Source: Streptomyces sp. NBC_01233 (GTDB lineage Bacteria > Actinomycetota > Actinomycetes > Streptomycetales > Streptomycetaceae). From it: DNA of 64,000 nt. Both the position numbers and the translations under genes were made by a program. Positions 1-8,823 of the stretch are shown here, piece by piece. How positions within the stretch are numbered: position 1 is the first letter of the stretch; each line of letters begins with the position of its first letter. Location of the stretch: NCBI RefSeq assembly GCF_035989305.1, contig NZ_CP108514.1, positions 4,565,501 to 4,629,500 on the forward strand. Direction: 5' to 3'. The notes beneath the pieces are model-generated. The model did not search any database. It was not told where the DNA came from and was given only the letters and a program-made list of their open reading frames with translations.

Positions 1-1
1 C

Positions 2-553
2 CTGCGCGCAGCCCTGGAGACCGGCGCCGAAGCGACCCTCGACGGACTCGCCGCCGGTCACCACGACCTCGTCGTCACCACCGCCCACCCGCGCGGCGGG
101 CTCTTCACCGCCACCGCCCTGTGCGACGAGGAGCACGTCCTGGTCGCCGCGCCCTATTGGGCCGCGCTCGTCGACACGGAGCAGCTGCGCGAAAAGGGTC
201 CGGCCGCTCTCGACGGCATCCCGGTCGTGGAGGTCCACGAGACCCTGCCGCTCGTCACCCGCTACTGGGCCGCCGTCTTCGACACCCCGCCCGAGGCCCG
301 GTCGCTGGCCGCCACCGTGGTGGCTCCCGACCTGCGGGCCGTACTGGAATGCGTCAGGGCCGGCGCCGGGCTCGCCGTCCTGCCCCGCCACCTGTGCCAG
401 GAGGCCCTCGACAGCGGCCGGATGGTGGCCCTGGCGGAGCCCTCCGTACCGCCACTGCGCACCTGGTTCCTGGTCGTGCGGACCGGGAGCCTCGCCCTCG
501 CCCACCTCGCGCGGGCGCACGACCGGCTGGTGGAAGCCGCCGTGCACTGGTGA
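2..553 (+). CDS. LysR-family transcriptional regulator, C-terminal part
   Basis: The window opens inside this gene; about 183 residues remain and end at a TGA after Val-His-Trp. The visible part is the effector-binding domain of a LysR regulator, a periplasmic-binding-protein-like fold. It shows the pattern G-L-A-A-G-x-x-D-L-V-V, then a second half with V-x-A-G-A-G-L-A-V-L-P-R-H-L typical of LysR C-termini. The N-terminal winged helix lies upstream of the window, so neither target nor ligand can be inferred. The next gene starts about 60 bp downstream on the same strand. Family assignment rests on pattern recognition. Confidence 0.8.
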   Translation: MRAALETGAEATLDGLAAGHHDLVVTTAHPRGGLFTATALCDEEHVLVAAPYWAALVDTEQLREKGPAALDGIPVVEVHETLPLVTRYWAAVFDTPPEARSLAATVVAPDLRAVLECVRAGAGLAVLPRHLCQEALDSGRMVALAEPSVPPLRTWFLVVRTGSLALAHLARAHDRLVEAAVHW

Positions 554-613
554 GCCCCTCTTTTCCGGCCCGTGGCGCGTTTCAGAAGCGGAGTGGTGGG
601 CCACTCTTCTCCC

Positions 614-1093
614 ATGACCGAACGCCCCGTGGTCAAACGCACCGCCCGCGCGATCCTGCTCGACGGTGACGACCTGATCCTCATCAAACGCACCAAGCCC
701 GGCGTCGATCCGTACTGGCTCACCCCCGGCGGGGGAGTGGAGTCCTCGGACGCCACCGTCGTCGACGCCCTCCACCGAGAGGTCCACGAAGAACTCGGCG
801 CGAAGATCGCCGACGTGGTTCCCTGCTTCGTCGACACCGTCGAGCACATCGCCGACAGGGGGGTGACCGGCGTGAAGGTGCAGCACTTCTTCGTCTGCCG
901 CCTCGAATCGATGGACCCGAGCCTGCGGCACGGCCCCGAAATCGACGAACCCGAGGGCGAGTACGAGATCGTCCGCGTGCCCTTCAGCCGCGTGGGGATC
1001 GCCGCCGTCCATCTCGTCCCGCTGTCCCTGCGGCACTACCTCGACGGCAACATCGAGGGCGTACGCGCCATGCACGCTCCCGACCTGGGCTGA
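614..1093 (+). CDS. Nudix hydrolase
   Basis: A 159-residue protein of the Nudix superfamily, which cleaves nucleoside diphosphates linked to another moiety. The Nudix helix is present: G-G-G-V-E followed by R-E-V-H-E-E-L-G-A, keeping the metal-binding REVxEE core. The Glu normally found seven residues before that Arg is Ala here. The ATG at 614 is preferred over an upstream frame extension because the domain begins within 10 residues of it. Substrate is unknown. It sits alone between a LysR gene and the convergent flavohemoprotein gene. Confidence 0.85.
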   Translation: MTERPVVKRTARAILLDGDDLILIKRTKPGVDPYWLTPGGGVESSDATVVDALHREVHEELGAKIADVVPCFVDTVEHIADRGVTGVKVQHFFVCRLESMDPSLRHGPEIDEPEGEYEIVRVPFSRVGIAAVHLVPLSLRHYLDGNIEGVRAMHAPDLG

Positions 1094-1127
1094 GCCCGGA
1101 CTGGGACCGGCGGGCTGCCCGCCGGTC

Positions 1128-2315
1128 TCAGCCGGCTATGCCGACCAGTTCTTCCACCGCGTCGTGGCGGATCCGCTCGCCGGGGATGCCGATCCGAAGG
1201 AGCTCGTCCACTCCGCTCCGGATCATCGCGGGCGGCCCCGAGATGAAGGCGTCGTACGAACTCCACGGCCCGTGTTCACCCACGGCCTGCGGGAGTTGAC
1301 CGGCCAGCCCGTCGCCCACCACCGGGCGCACCGACAGCCACGGATGCGAGCGCTGCAGCCCGAGCAGCGTGTCCTTGTCGTACAGGTCATGGTCGCTGCG
1401 CGCCCCGAAGAACACCTCCACCGGCCGCCGCTCGCCGTGCTCGGCCACGTCCTCGATCAGCGCCTTGATCGGGGCGATGCCGGTGCCTCCGCCCAGGCAC
1501 AGCATCCCGTTGTCCGTGGTGTGGTCCACCACCATCGACCCGGCCGGCGGTCCGAGGCGCAGCACGTCCCCCGGGCGGGCGTGGCGCACCAGCGCGTTGG
1601 AGACCCAGCCCGCGGGGACGGCCTTGACGTGGAACGACAGCAGCCCGTCGGCGCGCGGCGCCGAGGCGAAGGAGTAGTGCCGCCACACCCGCGGCCACCA
1701 CGGGGTCTCCAGGCTCGCGTACTGGCCGGCCAGGAAGGCGTACGGCTGGTCGGGGCGGACCGTCAGCACAGCGATGTCCGAGGTGCGCAGATCGTGGGAG
1801 ACCACCTCCGCGTGCCACCACGCCGGGGCCATCACCTCGTCCTCCGCCGCCGCGTCGATCATGATCTGGGAGATCGCGGTGTACGCCCGCACCCACGCGG
1901 CCTCCGTCTCCGGCCCCCAGCTGTCCGCGGCGTACCGGGCCAGCGCCCCGACCAGGGCCTCGCCGACCACGGGGTAATGGCCGGCCATGGTGCCGTACTT
2001 GCGGTGCCCCGTACCCAGCCGGCGCAGATAGGGGGCGAGTACGTCCGGGTTGTCGATGTGCTCGGCGGCGGTCAGCAGGGCCTTCAGCAACCGGTCGCGC
2101 TGCGTGTCCATGGCGGCGGGGAACATGCCCCGCACTTCGGGGTGCCCGGAGAAGACCAGCGCATAGAAGTACGAGGTCACCTTGTTGGCGATGGGGGCGA
2201 TCTCCGCGAGGGTCCGACGGATGAGCACGGCATCCGGTGAGGGCTCGGCCGCACCGCCCTCGTCGGATATCCGGGCCGATTCGCGTCTGGCCGATCTGGT
2301 GGGCGGAGCGTCCAT
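1128..2315 (-). CDS. Flavohemoprotein-like globin with FAD/NAD(P)H reductase
   Basis: A 395-residue protein with a globin domain (about residues 28-165) fused to a ferredoxin-NADP reductase-like module. The proximal haem His is likely H104 in G-H-R-K-Y-G and the B10 Tyr is near Y51. The FAD motif R-H-Y-S and the nucleotide-binding motif L-G-G-G-T-G-I-A-P are both intact. The family oxidises nitric oxide to nitrate using O2 and NAD(P)H in the cytoplasm, so NO detoxification is the likely role. The ATG at 2315 is chosen because GAGG lies about 6 nt upstream; a GTG at 2450 in the same frame would add 45 low-complexity residues. N-terminal residues 1-28 are not part of the globin fold. Confidence 0.85.
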   Translation of the reverse strand: MDAPPTRSARRESARISDEGGAAEPSPDAVLIRRTLAEIAPIANKVTSYFYALVFSGHPEVRGMFPAAMDTQRDRLLKALLTAAEHIDNPDVLAPYLRRLGTGHRKYGTMAGHYPVVGEALVGALARYAADSWGPETEAAWVRAYTAISQIMIDAAAEDEVMAPAWWHAEVVSHDLRTSDIAVLTVRPDQPYAFLAGQYASLETPWWPRVWRHYSFASAPRADGLLSFHVKAVPAGWVSNALVRHARPGDVLRLGPPAGSMVVDHTTDNGMLCLGGGTGIAPIKALIEDVAEHGERRPVEVFFGARSDHDLYDKDTLLGLQRSHPWLSVRPVVGDGLAGQLPQAVGEHGPWSSYDAFISGPPAMIRSGVDELLRIGIPGERIRHDAVEELVGIAG

Positions 2316-2457
2316 GCGGTGCCTCGCTTCGAGCATCTCGGTCGGTCTGCACACGCCACGATCTGTGAATCCGTGGTTCCGAGTTTCACAGCGTGCCAGC
2401 CGACTCAGAGGCCGGTGGGGAAATGCGGAAAGTCCGCGTTTCGAACCCACTTTCCTC

Positions 2458-3114
2458 CTAAGATGCCTGAACTCCCGGGCGCGGCACCCCTACGAGCTGG
2501 TATGCGTCCCGCAGGTCCCGACCCTCATAGACATGGGTCGCACGCTCCGCCAGATAGGGCCGCGCGTTGACCGCCACCGATACCGGCACGACCTCGAAGA
2601 GCACCGCGTCGGTCACCGAATCCCCGTACGCGACGCAGTCGCCCCGGCTCACACCGAACTGCTCGCACAGCCGGTCCGCCACCGTGACCTTGCCCTCGGG
2701 CGTGAGGATCCCGGCGGCCTCCACCGGCCGGGTGAACGGCACCTCCGGGAAGACCGAACCGTGCGCGGCGTGCGCACCCCACTCCAGCAGCAGCTCCACG
2801 AAGAAGGACGGCGACAGGGAGATCACCGCGCAGTAGTCCCCGCGCTCCCGGATCTCCTGCCAGACGTCCCGGATCCCCGCGAGCCAGGGAGACCCCTCGA
2901 ACGCCGCCCGGACATGCGCGGGCGTGAGCTCGGCCCAGAGCGCGTGGGCGGCCGCCGAGAACTCGTGCGGCCCGATCTCACGCGCACCGAAGGCCCGTTC
3001 CAATGCGGCGATCTCGGCGCTCAGACCGAGTTGGCGGGAGATCTCGACCGGCGCGGCCGAGCCGTACATCAGCGTGCCGTCGAGGTCGAAGAGGTGCAGG
3101 CGGGTCATAACCAT
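2458..3114 (-). CDS. HAD-family hydrolase, phosphoserine-phosphatase-like
   Basis: A 218-residue HAD-superfamily phosphohydrolase. Motif I is D-L-D-G-T near the N terminus (F-D-L-D-G-T-L), the S/T of motif II lies in V-I-S-L-S, and motif IV is G-D-S-V-T-D. The helical cap between motifs I and II resembles the SerB/HAD-IB type. Substrate is not determinable. The start is ATG 3114 or ATG 3108; neither has a clear ribosome-binding site, so leaderless or weak initiation is possible. The gene is read away from two parS sites at 3130-3243 and toward the flavohemoprotein gene on the same strand. Confidence 0.75.
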   Translation of the reverse strand: MVMTRLHLFDLDGTLMYGSAAPVEISRQLGLSAEIAALERAFGAREIGPHEFSAAAHALWAELTPAHVRAAFEGSPWLAGIRDVWQEIRERGDYCAVISLSPSFFVELLLEWGAHAAHGSVFPEVPFTRPVEAAGILTPEGKVTVADRLCEQFGVSRGDCVAYGDSVTDAVLFEVVPVSVAVNARPYLAERATHVYEGRDLRDAYQLVGVPRPGVQAS

Positions 3115-3129
3115 CGAGGTTAGTGGGTT

Positions 3130-3145
3130 CGTTTCACGTGAAACA
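3130..3145. other. parS site 1
   Basis: The 14-bp core GTTTCACGTGAAAC is perfect at 3131-3144; the outer pair is C/A instead of T/A. ParB binds this palindrome in Streptomyces. It lies between the divergent HAD and GNAT genes, about 98 bp from the next parS. Confidence 0.9.
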
Positions 3146-3227
3146 GCGCGTTTTCACTGGAGGCACCTCCCAGCGGTAGCTGGGGGGAGAAACACCACCC
3201 AGCCGCCACCACCACCGGGAGGGGCGG

Positions 3228-3243
3228 TGTTTCACGTGAAACA
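3228..3243. other. parS site 2
   Basis: A perfect 16-bp palindrome TGTTTCACGTGAAACA, the consensus Streptomyces parS. It lies about 35 bp upstream of the GNAT gene start, so ParB binding or spreading could affect that promoter (inference). Confidence 0.93.
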
Positions 3244-3277
3244 TCTCCCCCCAAATCCCCTGGACGGCTCCCAGTCC

Positions 3278-4189
3278 ATGATCCAGTCTGAGGCGGTGAC
3301 ACCACCACACATCACCGATCTGCCGATCCGGACGCTGACCGTGGACGATCTCCACCGCTGCGCCGACCTGTCCGAAGATCGCGGCTGGCTCCGCGAGGAC
3401 CACAAGTGGGGTCTGCTCCTCGCTGCCGGAACGGGGTACGGCATCGATGCGCCGGACGGCCGGGGACTCGCGGCGGCGTGCATCGTCACCAGATACGGCC
3501 AGACCGGCGCCGGCCCGGAGCTCGCCGCCATCGGCATGGTCCTCGTGGCCGACCGCTACGCCCGTCAGGGCCTCGGCCGGCGCCTGATGACCCACATCTG
3601 CGACGACGTGCTCAAGGGTGTTCCCCTCACCCTGCACGCCACTCCGTACGGCCGCCCCCTCTACGAGGAGCTCGGTTTCAAGACCACGGGCCGAGCCGAG
3701 ATGCTGAAGGGCACCTTCCGGCCCGGAGCCACCCCAGGCGCCCCCGGCGCCCCCCGGGTCCGGTCGGCCACCGCCGCGGACCTCCCGCGCATCCTGCGTC
3801 TGGACGCCGAAGTCTTCGGCACCGACCGCACCCACATGATCACCAGGCTGCCCGCCTTCGCCGACCGGCTGCTCGTCGCCGAGGACAGCCGCGCAGACGG
3901 CACCCTCACCGGCTACGCGGCGGCCTGGCCCAACATGGACACCCATGTCATCGGCCCGCTGATCGCCAAGGACACCGGCACCGCCCAGTCGCTGGTCACC
4001 GCACTCGCCGCGGGTACGGACCGGGCGCTGCGCACTGATGTCGACGTACGGCACGAGGAGCTCGTCACCTGGCTCAAGGGCCGCGGTCTCGACTCCGTGG
4101 CCTTCAACGCCGTCATGACCCGGGACATCCCCGACCTGCCCGGTGACTGGACCCGCCGCTGGGCTCCGCTCACCGTGGCCGCGGGCTGA
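3278..4189 (+). CDS. Tandem GNAT N-acetyltransferase
   Basis: A 303-residue protein with two GNAT folds. The N-terminal one (about residues 15-150) contains the acetyl-CoA loop pattern R-Y-A-R-Q-G-L-G-R-R-L-M. The C-terminal one (about 165-295) lacks a clear R/Q-x-x-G-x-G/A loop and may be degenerate. The acceptor substrate is unknown. The ATG at 3278 gives a complete first domain; the open frame runs further upstream but through parS 2 and low-complexity sequence. The next gene, also a GNAT, begins 17 bp after the stop, suggesting an operon. Confidence 0.8.
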   Translation: MIQSEAVTPPHITDLPIRTLTVDDLHRCADLSEDRGWLREDHKWGLLLAAGTGYGIDAPDGRGLAAACIVTRYGQTGAGPELAAIGMVLVADRYARQGLGRRLMTHICDDVLKGVPLTLHATPYGRPLYEELGFKTTGRAEMLKGTFRPGATPGAPGAPRVRSATAADLPRILRLDAEVFGTDRTHMITRLPAFADRLLVAEDSRADGTLTGYAAAWPNMDTHVIGPLIAKDTGTAQSLVTALAAGTDRALRTDVDVRHEELVTWLKGRGLDSVAFNAVMTRDIPDLPGDWTRRWAPLTVAAG

Positions 4190-4206
4190 GAAGGGAGACA
4201 CCGCTC

Positions 4207-4668
4207 ATGACCGACACCCCCGAGTTGGCCATCCGGCCCGCGACCGAAGCCGATCTGCCGGCCATCGTCGCCATGCTGGCCGACGACCCGCTGGGCGCCA
4301 CCCGTGAGTCTCCTGAGGACCTCGCCCCGTACCGCGCGGCCCTCGCCCGCCTCGCCGACGACCCGAACCAGCACCTTGTCGTCGCCGTCCGCGCGGACCG
4401 TGTCGTGGGCACCCTCCAGCTGACGATCGTCCCGGGCCTCTCCCGCAAGGGAGCGACCCGCTCCCTCATCGAGGGCGTCCGTGTCCACGCGGGCGAGCGC
4501 GGCGGCGGGCTGGGCACCCGGTTCATCGAATGGGCCGTGGAGAAGTCCCGCGCCGAGAACTGCAGCCTCGTGCAGCTGACTTCCGACGTGACCCGGACCG
4601 ACGCCCACCGCTTCTACGAGCGGCTCGGATTCACCGCGTCCCACGTCGGGTTCAAGCTGCAGCTCTGA
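4207..4668 (+). CDS. GNAT N-acetyltransferase
   Basis: A single-domain GNAT acetyltransferase of 153 residues. The acetyl-CoA pyrophosphate loop reads R-G-G-G-L-G-T-R-F, and the late L-T-S-D-V-T-R-x-D-A-H-R-F-Y-E-R-L-G-F is typical of GNAT C-termini. Start ATG 4207 is preceded by AGGGAGA at good spacing. It follows the tandem GNAT gene with a 17-bp gap and is probably cotranscribed. Acceptor not predictable. Confidence 0.85.
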   Translation: MTDTPELAIRPATEADLPAIVAMLADDPLGATRESPEDLAPYRAALARLADDPNQHLVVAVRADRVVGTLQLTIVPGLSRKGATRSLIEGVRVHAGERGGGLGTRFIEWAVEKSRAENCSLVQLTSDVTRTDAHRFYERLGFTASHVGFKLQL

Positions 4669-4725
4669 GCACGCCGACCGGCAGGCCGGGCCGTCGTGTC
4701 GGCGGCCCGGCCTACGATCGGGAGG

Positions 4726-5901
4726 ATGAGCCCCAGCCTCCCCCTGGTCACCACCGCCGAGCGCCGCCACCGGCTCGGACGGCGGCACCGCCTCGTTCCC
4801 TCGGCCCGCGCCGCCACGGTGGCGGAGGCGGCGGACTCCGTGGTCGCCCTGCACGCCACCGACGCCGCGACGATCTTCCTCTCCGCCCGGGCCCGGCTCG
4901 CCGAAGGCGGTCCCGGTGTGGTCGAGCGGGCACTCTACGAGGACGTCAGCCTCGTGCGGCTGCTCAGCATGCGCAACACGCTCTTCGCCGTCTCAACGGA
5001 ACTCGCCCCCTACGTCGACGCCTCGACCGCCCGGGCCATCGCCGTGAAGGAGCGCCGCACTTTCCTCAAGCACCTCGACGAGGACGGTCAGGGGCTCGAC
5101 GCCGAGTGGCTGGCCCAGGCGGAGGCCGCCGCCCTCGACGCCCTCGACATCCACGGGCCGGCCACCGGAAGCCAGTTGTCGGCCGCCGTGCCCGCCCTGC
5201 GCCAGAAGATCACCATCGGCCGGGGCAAGAAGTACGAGACCCTGACCGGCGTCGCGACCCGTGTCATCCGGCTGCTGGCCGCCGACGGCCGGATCCGGCG
5301 CGACCGGCCGCGCGGGTCGTGGACCTCCAGCCAGTACCGCTGGGTGCACACCGAGCCGTGGCCCGCGGTACCCGCCGTCGAGGCCCGCGCGGAGATCGCC
5401 CGCCGCTGGCTCCGTGCCTACGGCCCGGCCACCGAGGCCGACCTCAAGTGGTGGACCGGCTGGACCCTCACGGACGTCCGCAGGGCACTGGCCGCCGTGG
5501 GCCCGGAGCAGGTCCGCCTCGAGGACGGCAGCACCGCCCTCGTCGGCCCCGGGGACACCGTGCCCGAACCTGCCCCGGAGCCCTGGGCCGCGCTGCTGCC
5601 CGGTCTCGACCCCACCGGAATGGGCTGGGCCGACCGCGGTTTCCACCTCGACCCCGCCCACAAGCCCGCGCTCTTCGACTACGCCGGCAACATCGGCCCC
5701 ACCGTGTGGTGGAACGGCGAGATCGTCGGCGGCTGGGCCCAGCGCTCCGACGGCGAGATCGTCTGGCGGCTGCTGGGCAGCCCCGGCCGCGCCGCCGAGG
5801 AGGCGATCACCGCCGAGGCCGACCGCCTTGCCGCATGGGTGGGCGACTCCCGCATCACCCCGCGCTTCCGTACCCCGCTGGAACGCGAACTCGTCGCCTG
5901 A
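4726..5901 (+). CDS. HTH_42 winged-helix protein, AlkZ/YcaQ-like DNA glycosylase superfamily
   Basis: A 391-residue protein of the winged-helix DNA-binding family HTH_42 (Pfam PF06224), with R-R-H-R-L near the N terminus, V-V-A-L-H-A-T-D-A-A-T and the S-M-R-N-T-L-F motif. Some members (AlkZ, YcaQ) are DNA glycosylases that unhook bulky or crosslinked adducts using a Gln-x-Gln or Gln-x-Asp motif. The corresponding stretch here reads H-A-T-D, so glycosylase activity is uncertain. ATG 4726 is chosen, with GGGAGG directly abutting it; GTG 4696 is an in-frame alternative. It sits in conserved chromosome context, and I do not link it to the distant nitrosourea genes. Confidence 0.75.
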   Translation: MSPSLPLVTTAERRHRLGRRHRLVPSARAATVAEAADSVVALHATDAATIFLSARARLAEGGPGVVERALYEDVSLVRLLSMRNTLFAVSTELAPYVDASTARAIAVKERRTFLKHLDEDGQGLDAEWLAQAEAAALDALDIHGPATGSQLSAAVPALRQKITIGRGKKYETLTGVATRVIRLLAADGRIRRDRPRGSWTSSQYRWVHTEPWPAVPAVEARAEIARRWLRAYGPATEADLKWWTGWTLTDVRRALAAVGPEQVRLEDGSTALVGPGDTVPEPAPEPWAALLPGLDPTGMGWADRGFHLDPAHKPALFDYAGNIGPTVWWNGEIVGGWAQRSDGEIVWRLLGSPGRAAEEAITAEADRLAAWVGDSRITPRFRTPLERELVA

Positions 5902-5940
5902 GCCCGGCCCCCGCCCCGACGCCGGTTCGGACCCGGCCCG

Positions 5941-7326
5941 TCAGCCGATGCCCCGCCAGCCCCGCGGGTCCACCCCGCCGGGCACCGGAGCCTCGGGGTC
6001 GTACGGCTCGCGCGTGAACACGAAGGACGCCAGATCGAGGTGGCTCACCGAGCCGTCCCCGCGGCGCACCGCCCGCAACGTCTCACCCGCGTAGTAGCCG
6101 GACAGTCCGGTCCAGGTGCCGTCCGGCTCGGCCCGGAAGCGGGCCGTGCGCCCGGTCGCGCCCACCGGGCCCAGCTCCAGCAGCCCCTCCGCCGTCAGCC
6201 GCACCACCTGCGCCGAAGTCCCCCAGTACCAGGGGCCGCACAGCTCCAGCGGCACCCGGTCCGACTCCAGGAAGGGCCGCCACGGCCTCGGGAACCGGGG
6301 TTCGGCGTCCGCCACGATCCCGACGAGTTCCGCGGCCACCGTCGCGGCCGGGAGCCCCGAGGTGCAGTTCGCCAACACCACCGCCGCCACGTCGTCCGCC
6401 TCGCTCAGCCACAGCCCCGCGACGAAACCGGGCAGAGATCCGCTGTGACCCGCGAGCCTCCGCTCGCCGTCGGCCGTCAGCTGCATCCCCAGCCCGTAGC
6501 CGAGGTCGGCGAAACCGGGCTCCGCAGGCGCCGCCGGTGTGCGCATCTCCCGTACGGAATCCGCGCTCAGGACCCGCTCGTCACCGTGCAGCAGAAAGTC
6601 TGCGAACCGGGCCAGGTCCCTGGTCGTGGACCACAGTTGTCCCGCCGGGGCCATCAGCCCCAGGTCCTCCAGCGGCTCGGGCATCATCACGTCCGCCCAC
6701 GGGTGCACCGCCCAGCCGCCCGCGTGCGGGGCCTGCGGCTGCCCGCCCGTGCGGTCCAGCCCCAGGGGCTCCAGCACCTCGGCCCGCAGTACCTCTTCCC
6801 AGGGCTGCCCGCGCAGCGCCTCCACCAGCGAACCCAGCAGGGTGTAGCCCGGGTTGGAGTAGTGGTGGCGGCTTCCCGGCGAGTGGGCGAACGGCTCGTC
6901 GCCCAGGACGTCGGCGAGCTCGGGCCGCAGTTCGCCGGGGGTGCGCTCCCACCACTCGCCGGGGGTCTCGGCCGCCAGTCCGCCGGTGTGGGCCAGCAAC
7001 TGAGCGATGGTCACCTCACCGGCGCCCGTCGCCGGCAGGTGCCTCTCCAGCGGATCCGAGAGCCGCAGGAGTCCCTCGTCCCGCAGGCGCATCACCAGAA
7101 CAGCCGTGAAGGTCTTGGTGATCGAGCCGATCCGGTACTGAACGTTCCCGTCCGGACCGTGCCCCTCGACCGAGGTCCGAGATCCCTCCCAGACCACCTC
7201 CCCGCCGCGCACGACGGCCGCCACGACGGACGGCGCCCGCCCGGCGCTCTGCGCGACGGCGATCCGGTGTCTGAGGGCACGCCGGGTGGCAGGGAGAAGT
7301 TCCAGGTCCTCAGAAAGATCATCCAT
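5941..7326 (-). CDS. Serine hydrolase, class C beta-lactamase / DD-peptidase fold
   Basis: A 461-residue serine hydrolase. The nucleophile motif S-I-T-K is at S68-K71, the Tyr motif Y-S-N follows in H-H-Y-S-N-P-G-Y, and the third motif appears as H-S-G in L-A-G-H-S-G-S-L. About 100 C-terminal residues form a separate beta-rich extension as in many esterase/lactamase-like proteins. No signal peptide is visible, so a cytoplasmic esterase or peptidase is as likely as a cell-wall enzyme. The gene starts 9 bp after the dnaB stop with no clear ribosome-binding site, suggesting translational coupling to dnaB. Confidence 0.8.
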   Translation of the reverse strand: MDDLSEDLELLPATRRALRHRIAVAQSAGRAPSVVAAVVRGGEVVWEGSRTSVEGHGPDGNVQYRIGSITKTFTAVLVMRLRDEGLLRLSDPLERHLPATGAGEVTIAQLLAHTGGLAAETPGEWWERTPGELRPELADVLGDEPFAHSPGSRHHYSNPGYTLLGSLVEALRGQPWEEVLRAEVLEPLGLDRTGGQPQAPHAGGWAVHPWADVMMPEPLEDLGLMAPAGQLWSTTRDLARFADFLLHGDERVLSADSVREMRTPAAPAEPGFADLGYGLGMQLTADGERRLAGHSGSLPGFVAGLWLSEADDVAAVVLANCTSGLPAATVAAELVGIVADAEPRFPRPWRPFLESDRVPLELCGPWYWGTSAQVVRLTAEGLLELGPVGATGRTARFRAEPDGTWTGLSGYYAGETLRAVRRGDGSVSHLDLASFVFTREPYDPEAPVPGGVDPRGWRGIG

Positions 7327-7335
7327 GATCGGATG

Positions 7336-8823
7336 CTACGTGTTGGCCATGTCCACGAAGCGCGAATAATGGCCCTGGAACGCCACGGTGATCGTGGCCG
7401 TGGGGCCGTTACGGTGCTTGGCCACGATCAGGTCCGCCTCACCCGCGCGGGGAGACTCCTTCTCGTACGCGTCCTCGCGGTGCAGCAGGATCACCATGTC
7501 CGCGTCCTGCTCGATCGAGCCGGACTCACGCAGGTCGGAGACCATCGGCTTCTTGTCGGTGCGCTGTTCCGGACCACGGTTCAGCTGGGAGAGCGCGATC
7601 ACGGGGACCTCGAGCTCCTTCGCCAGCAGCTTGAGGTTTCGGGACATGTCCGAGACCTCCTGTTGACGGCTCTCGGGACGGCGCGAGCCGCCCGACTGCA
7701 TCAGCTGGAGGTAGTCGATGACCACGAGCGAGAGGTCGTTGCGCTGCTTGAGCCGGCGGCACTTGGCCCGGATCTCCATCATCGACAGGTTGGGGGAGTC
7801 GTCGATGTAGAGCGGGGCGGCGGAGACGTCCGGCATCCGGCGTGCCAGCCGGGTCCAGTCGTCGTCCGTCATCGTGCCCGAGCGCATGTGGTGCAGGGCC
7901 ACCCGGGCCTCCGCCGACAGCAGGCGCATCGCGATCTCGTTGCGCCCCATTTCGAGGGAGAAGATCACGCTCGGCAGGTTGGCCTTGATGGAGCAGGCGC
8001 GGGCGAAGTCCAGCGCGAGCGTGGACTTGCCCATGGCGGGACGGGCGGCGATGACGATCATCTGGCCGGGGTGCAGGCCGTTGGTGAGCGAGTCGAGGTC
8101 CGTGAAGCCGGTCGGGACGCCCGACATCTGGCCGCTGCGGGAACCGATCGCCTCGATCTCGTCGAGCGCGCCCTCCATGATGTCGCCCAACGGCAGGTAG
8201 TCCTCGGAGGTCCGCTGCTCGGTGACGGCGTAGATCTCGGCCTGGGCACTGTTGACGATCTCGTCGACGTCGCCGTCGGCCGCGTATCCCATCTGCGTGA
8301 TCTTCGTACCGGCGGCGACCAGCCGGCGCAGGACGGCCCGCTCGTGGACGATCTCCGCGTAGTACTCGGCGTTCGCCGCCGTCGGCACGGACTGCACCAG
8401 CGTGTGCAGGTACGAGGCCCCGCCGACCTTGCTGATCTCCCCGCGCCGGGTCAGCTCGGCGCCGACCGTGATCGGGTCGGCGGGCTCGCCCTTGGCGTAC
8501 AGGTCGAGGATCGCCTGGTAGATCGTCTCGTGCGAGGGCCGGTAGAAGTCGTGGCCCTTGATGACCTCGACGACGTCGGCGATGGCGTCCTTCGACAGCA
8601 GCATGCCGCCGAGCACCGACTGCTCGGCGTCGAGGTCCTGCGGAGGGACGCGCTCGAAGCCGCCACCGCTGCCGCCGCCGTCCCAGGAGCCGCCCTCGCG
8701 GCCCCGGTCGTGCTGTTCGTCCCCGCGGCCACGGCCTTCGCTGTTACGGCGCGGACGGGCGGGCAGACGGTCACCTGGACCGCTGTCGGCCCAGGGGTCG
8801 TCCATGGCCTCGGGCATGCTCAC
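7336..8823 (-). CDS. dnaB: Replicative DNA helicase DnaB
   Basis: The 495-residue hexameric 5'-3' helicase that unwinds DNA at the fork. An N-terminal disordered stretch (about 50 residues) precedes the DnaB N-terminal domain, which begins Q-D-L-D-A-E-Q-S-V-L-G-G-M-L. The RecA-like domain carries Walker A A-M-G-K-S-T (around residue 260), Walker B V-V-I-D-Y-L-Q-L-M and the arginine-finger region V-A-K-H-R-N-G. No intein is present. GTG 8823 is chosen because GGAGGAGG lies 7 nt upstream; the open frame extends further without Shine-Dalgarno support. Five DnaA-box-like sites lie upstream. The likely loader partner DciA is encoded at 47.1 kb. Confidence 0.95.
   Translation of the reverse strand: MSMPEAMDDPWADSGPGDRLPARPRRNSEGRGRGDEQHDRGREGGSWDGGGSGGGFERVPPQDLDAEQSVLGGMLLSKDAIADVVEVIKGHDFYRPSHETIYQAILDLYAKGEPADPITVGAELTRRGEISKVGGASYLHTLVQSVPTAANAEYYAEIVHERAVLRRLVAAGTKITQMGYAADGDVDEIVNSAQAEIYAVTEQRTSEDYLPLGDIMEGALDEIEAIGSRSGQMSGVPTGFTDLDSLTNGLHPGQMIVIAARPAMGKSTLALDFARACSIKANLPSVIFSLEMGRNEIAMRLLSAEARVALHHMRSGTMTDDDWTRLARRMPDVSAAPLYIDDSPNLSMMEIRAKCRRLKQRNDLSLVVIDYLQLMQSGGSRRPESRQQEVSDMSRNLKLLAKELEVPVIALSQLNRGPEQRTDKKPMVSDLRESGSIEQDADMVILLHREDAYEKESPRAGEADLIVAKHRNGPTATITVAFQGHYSRFVDMANT

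Noticed and set aside
4726..5901. The HTH_42 protein as a nitrosourea resistance glycosylase
   Set aside because: It lies in conserved chromosome more than 50 kb from the SznF-like gene and its catalytic motif is altered.
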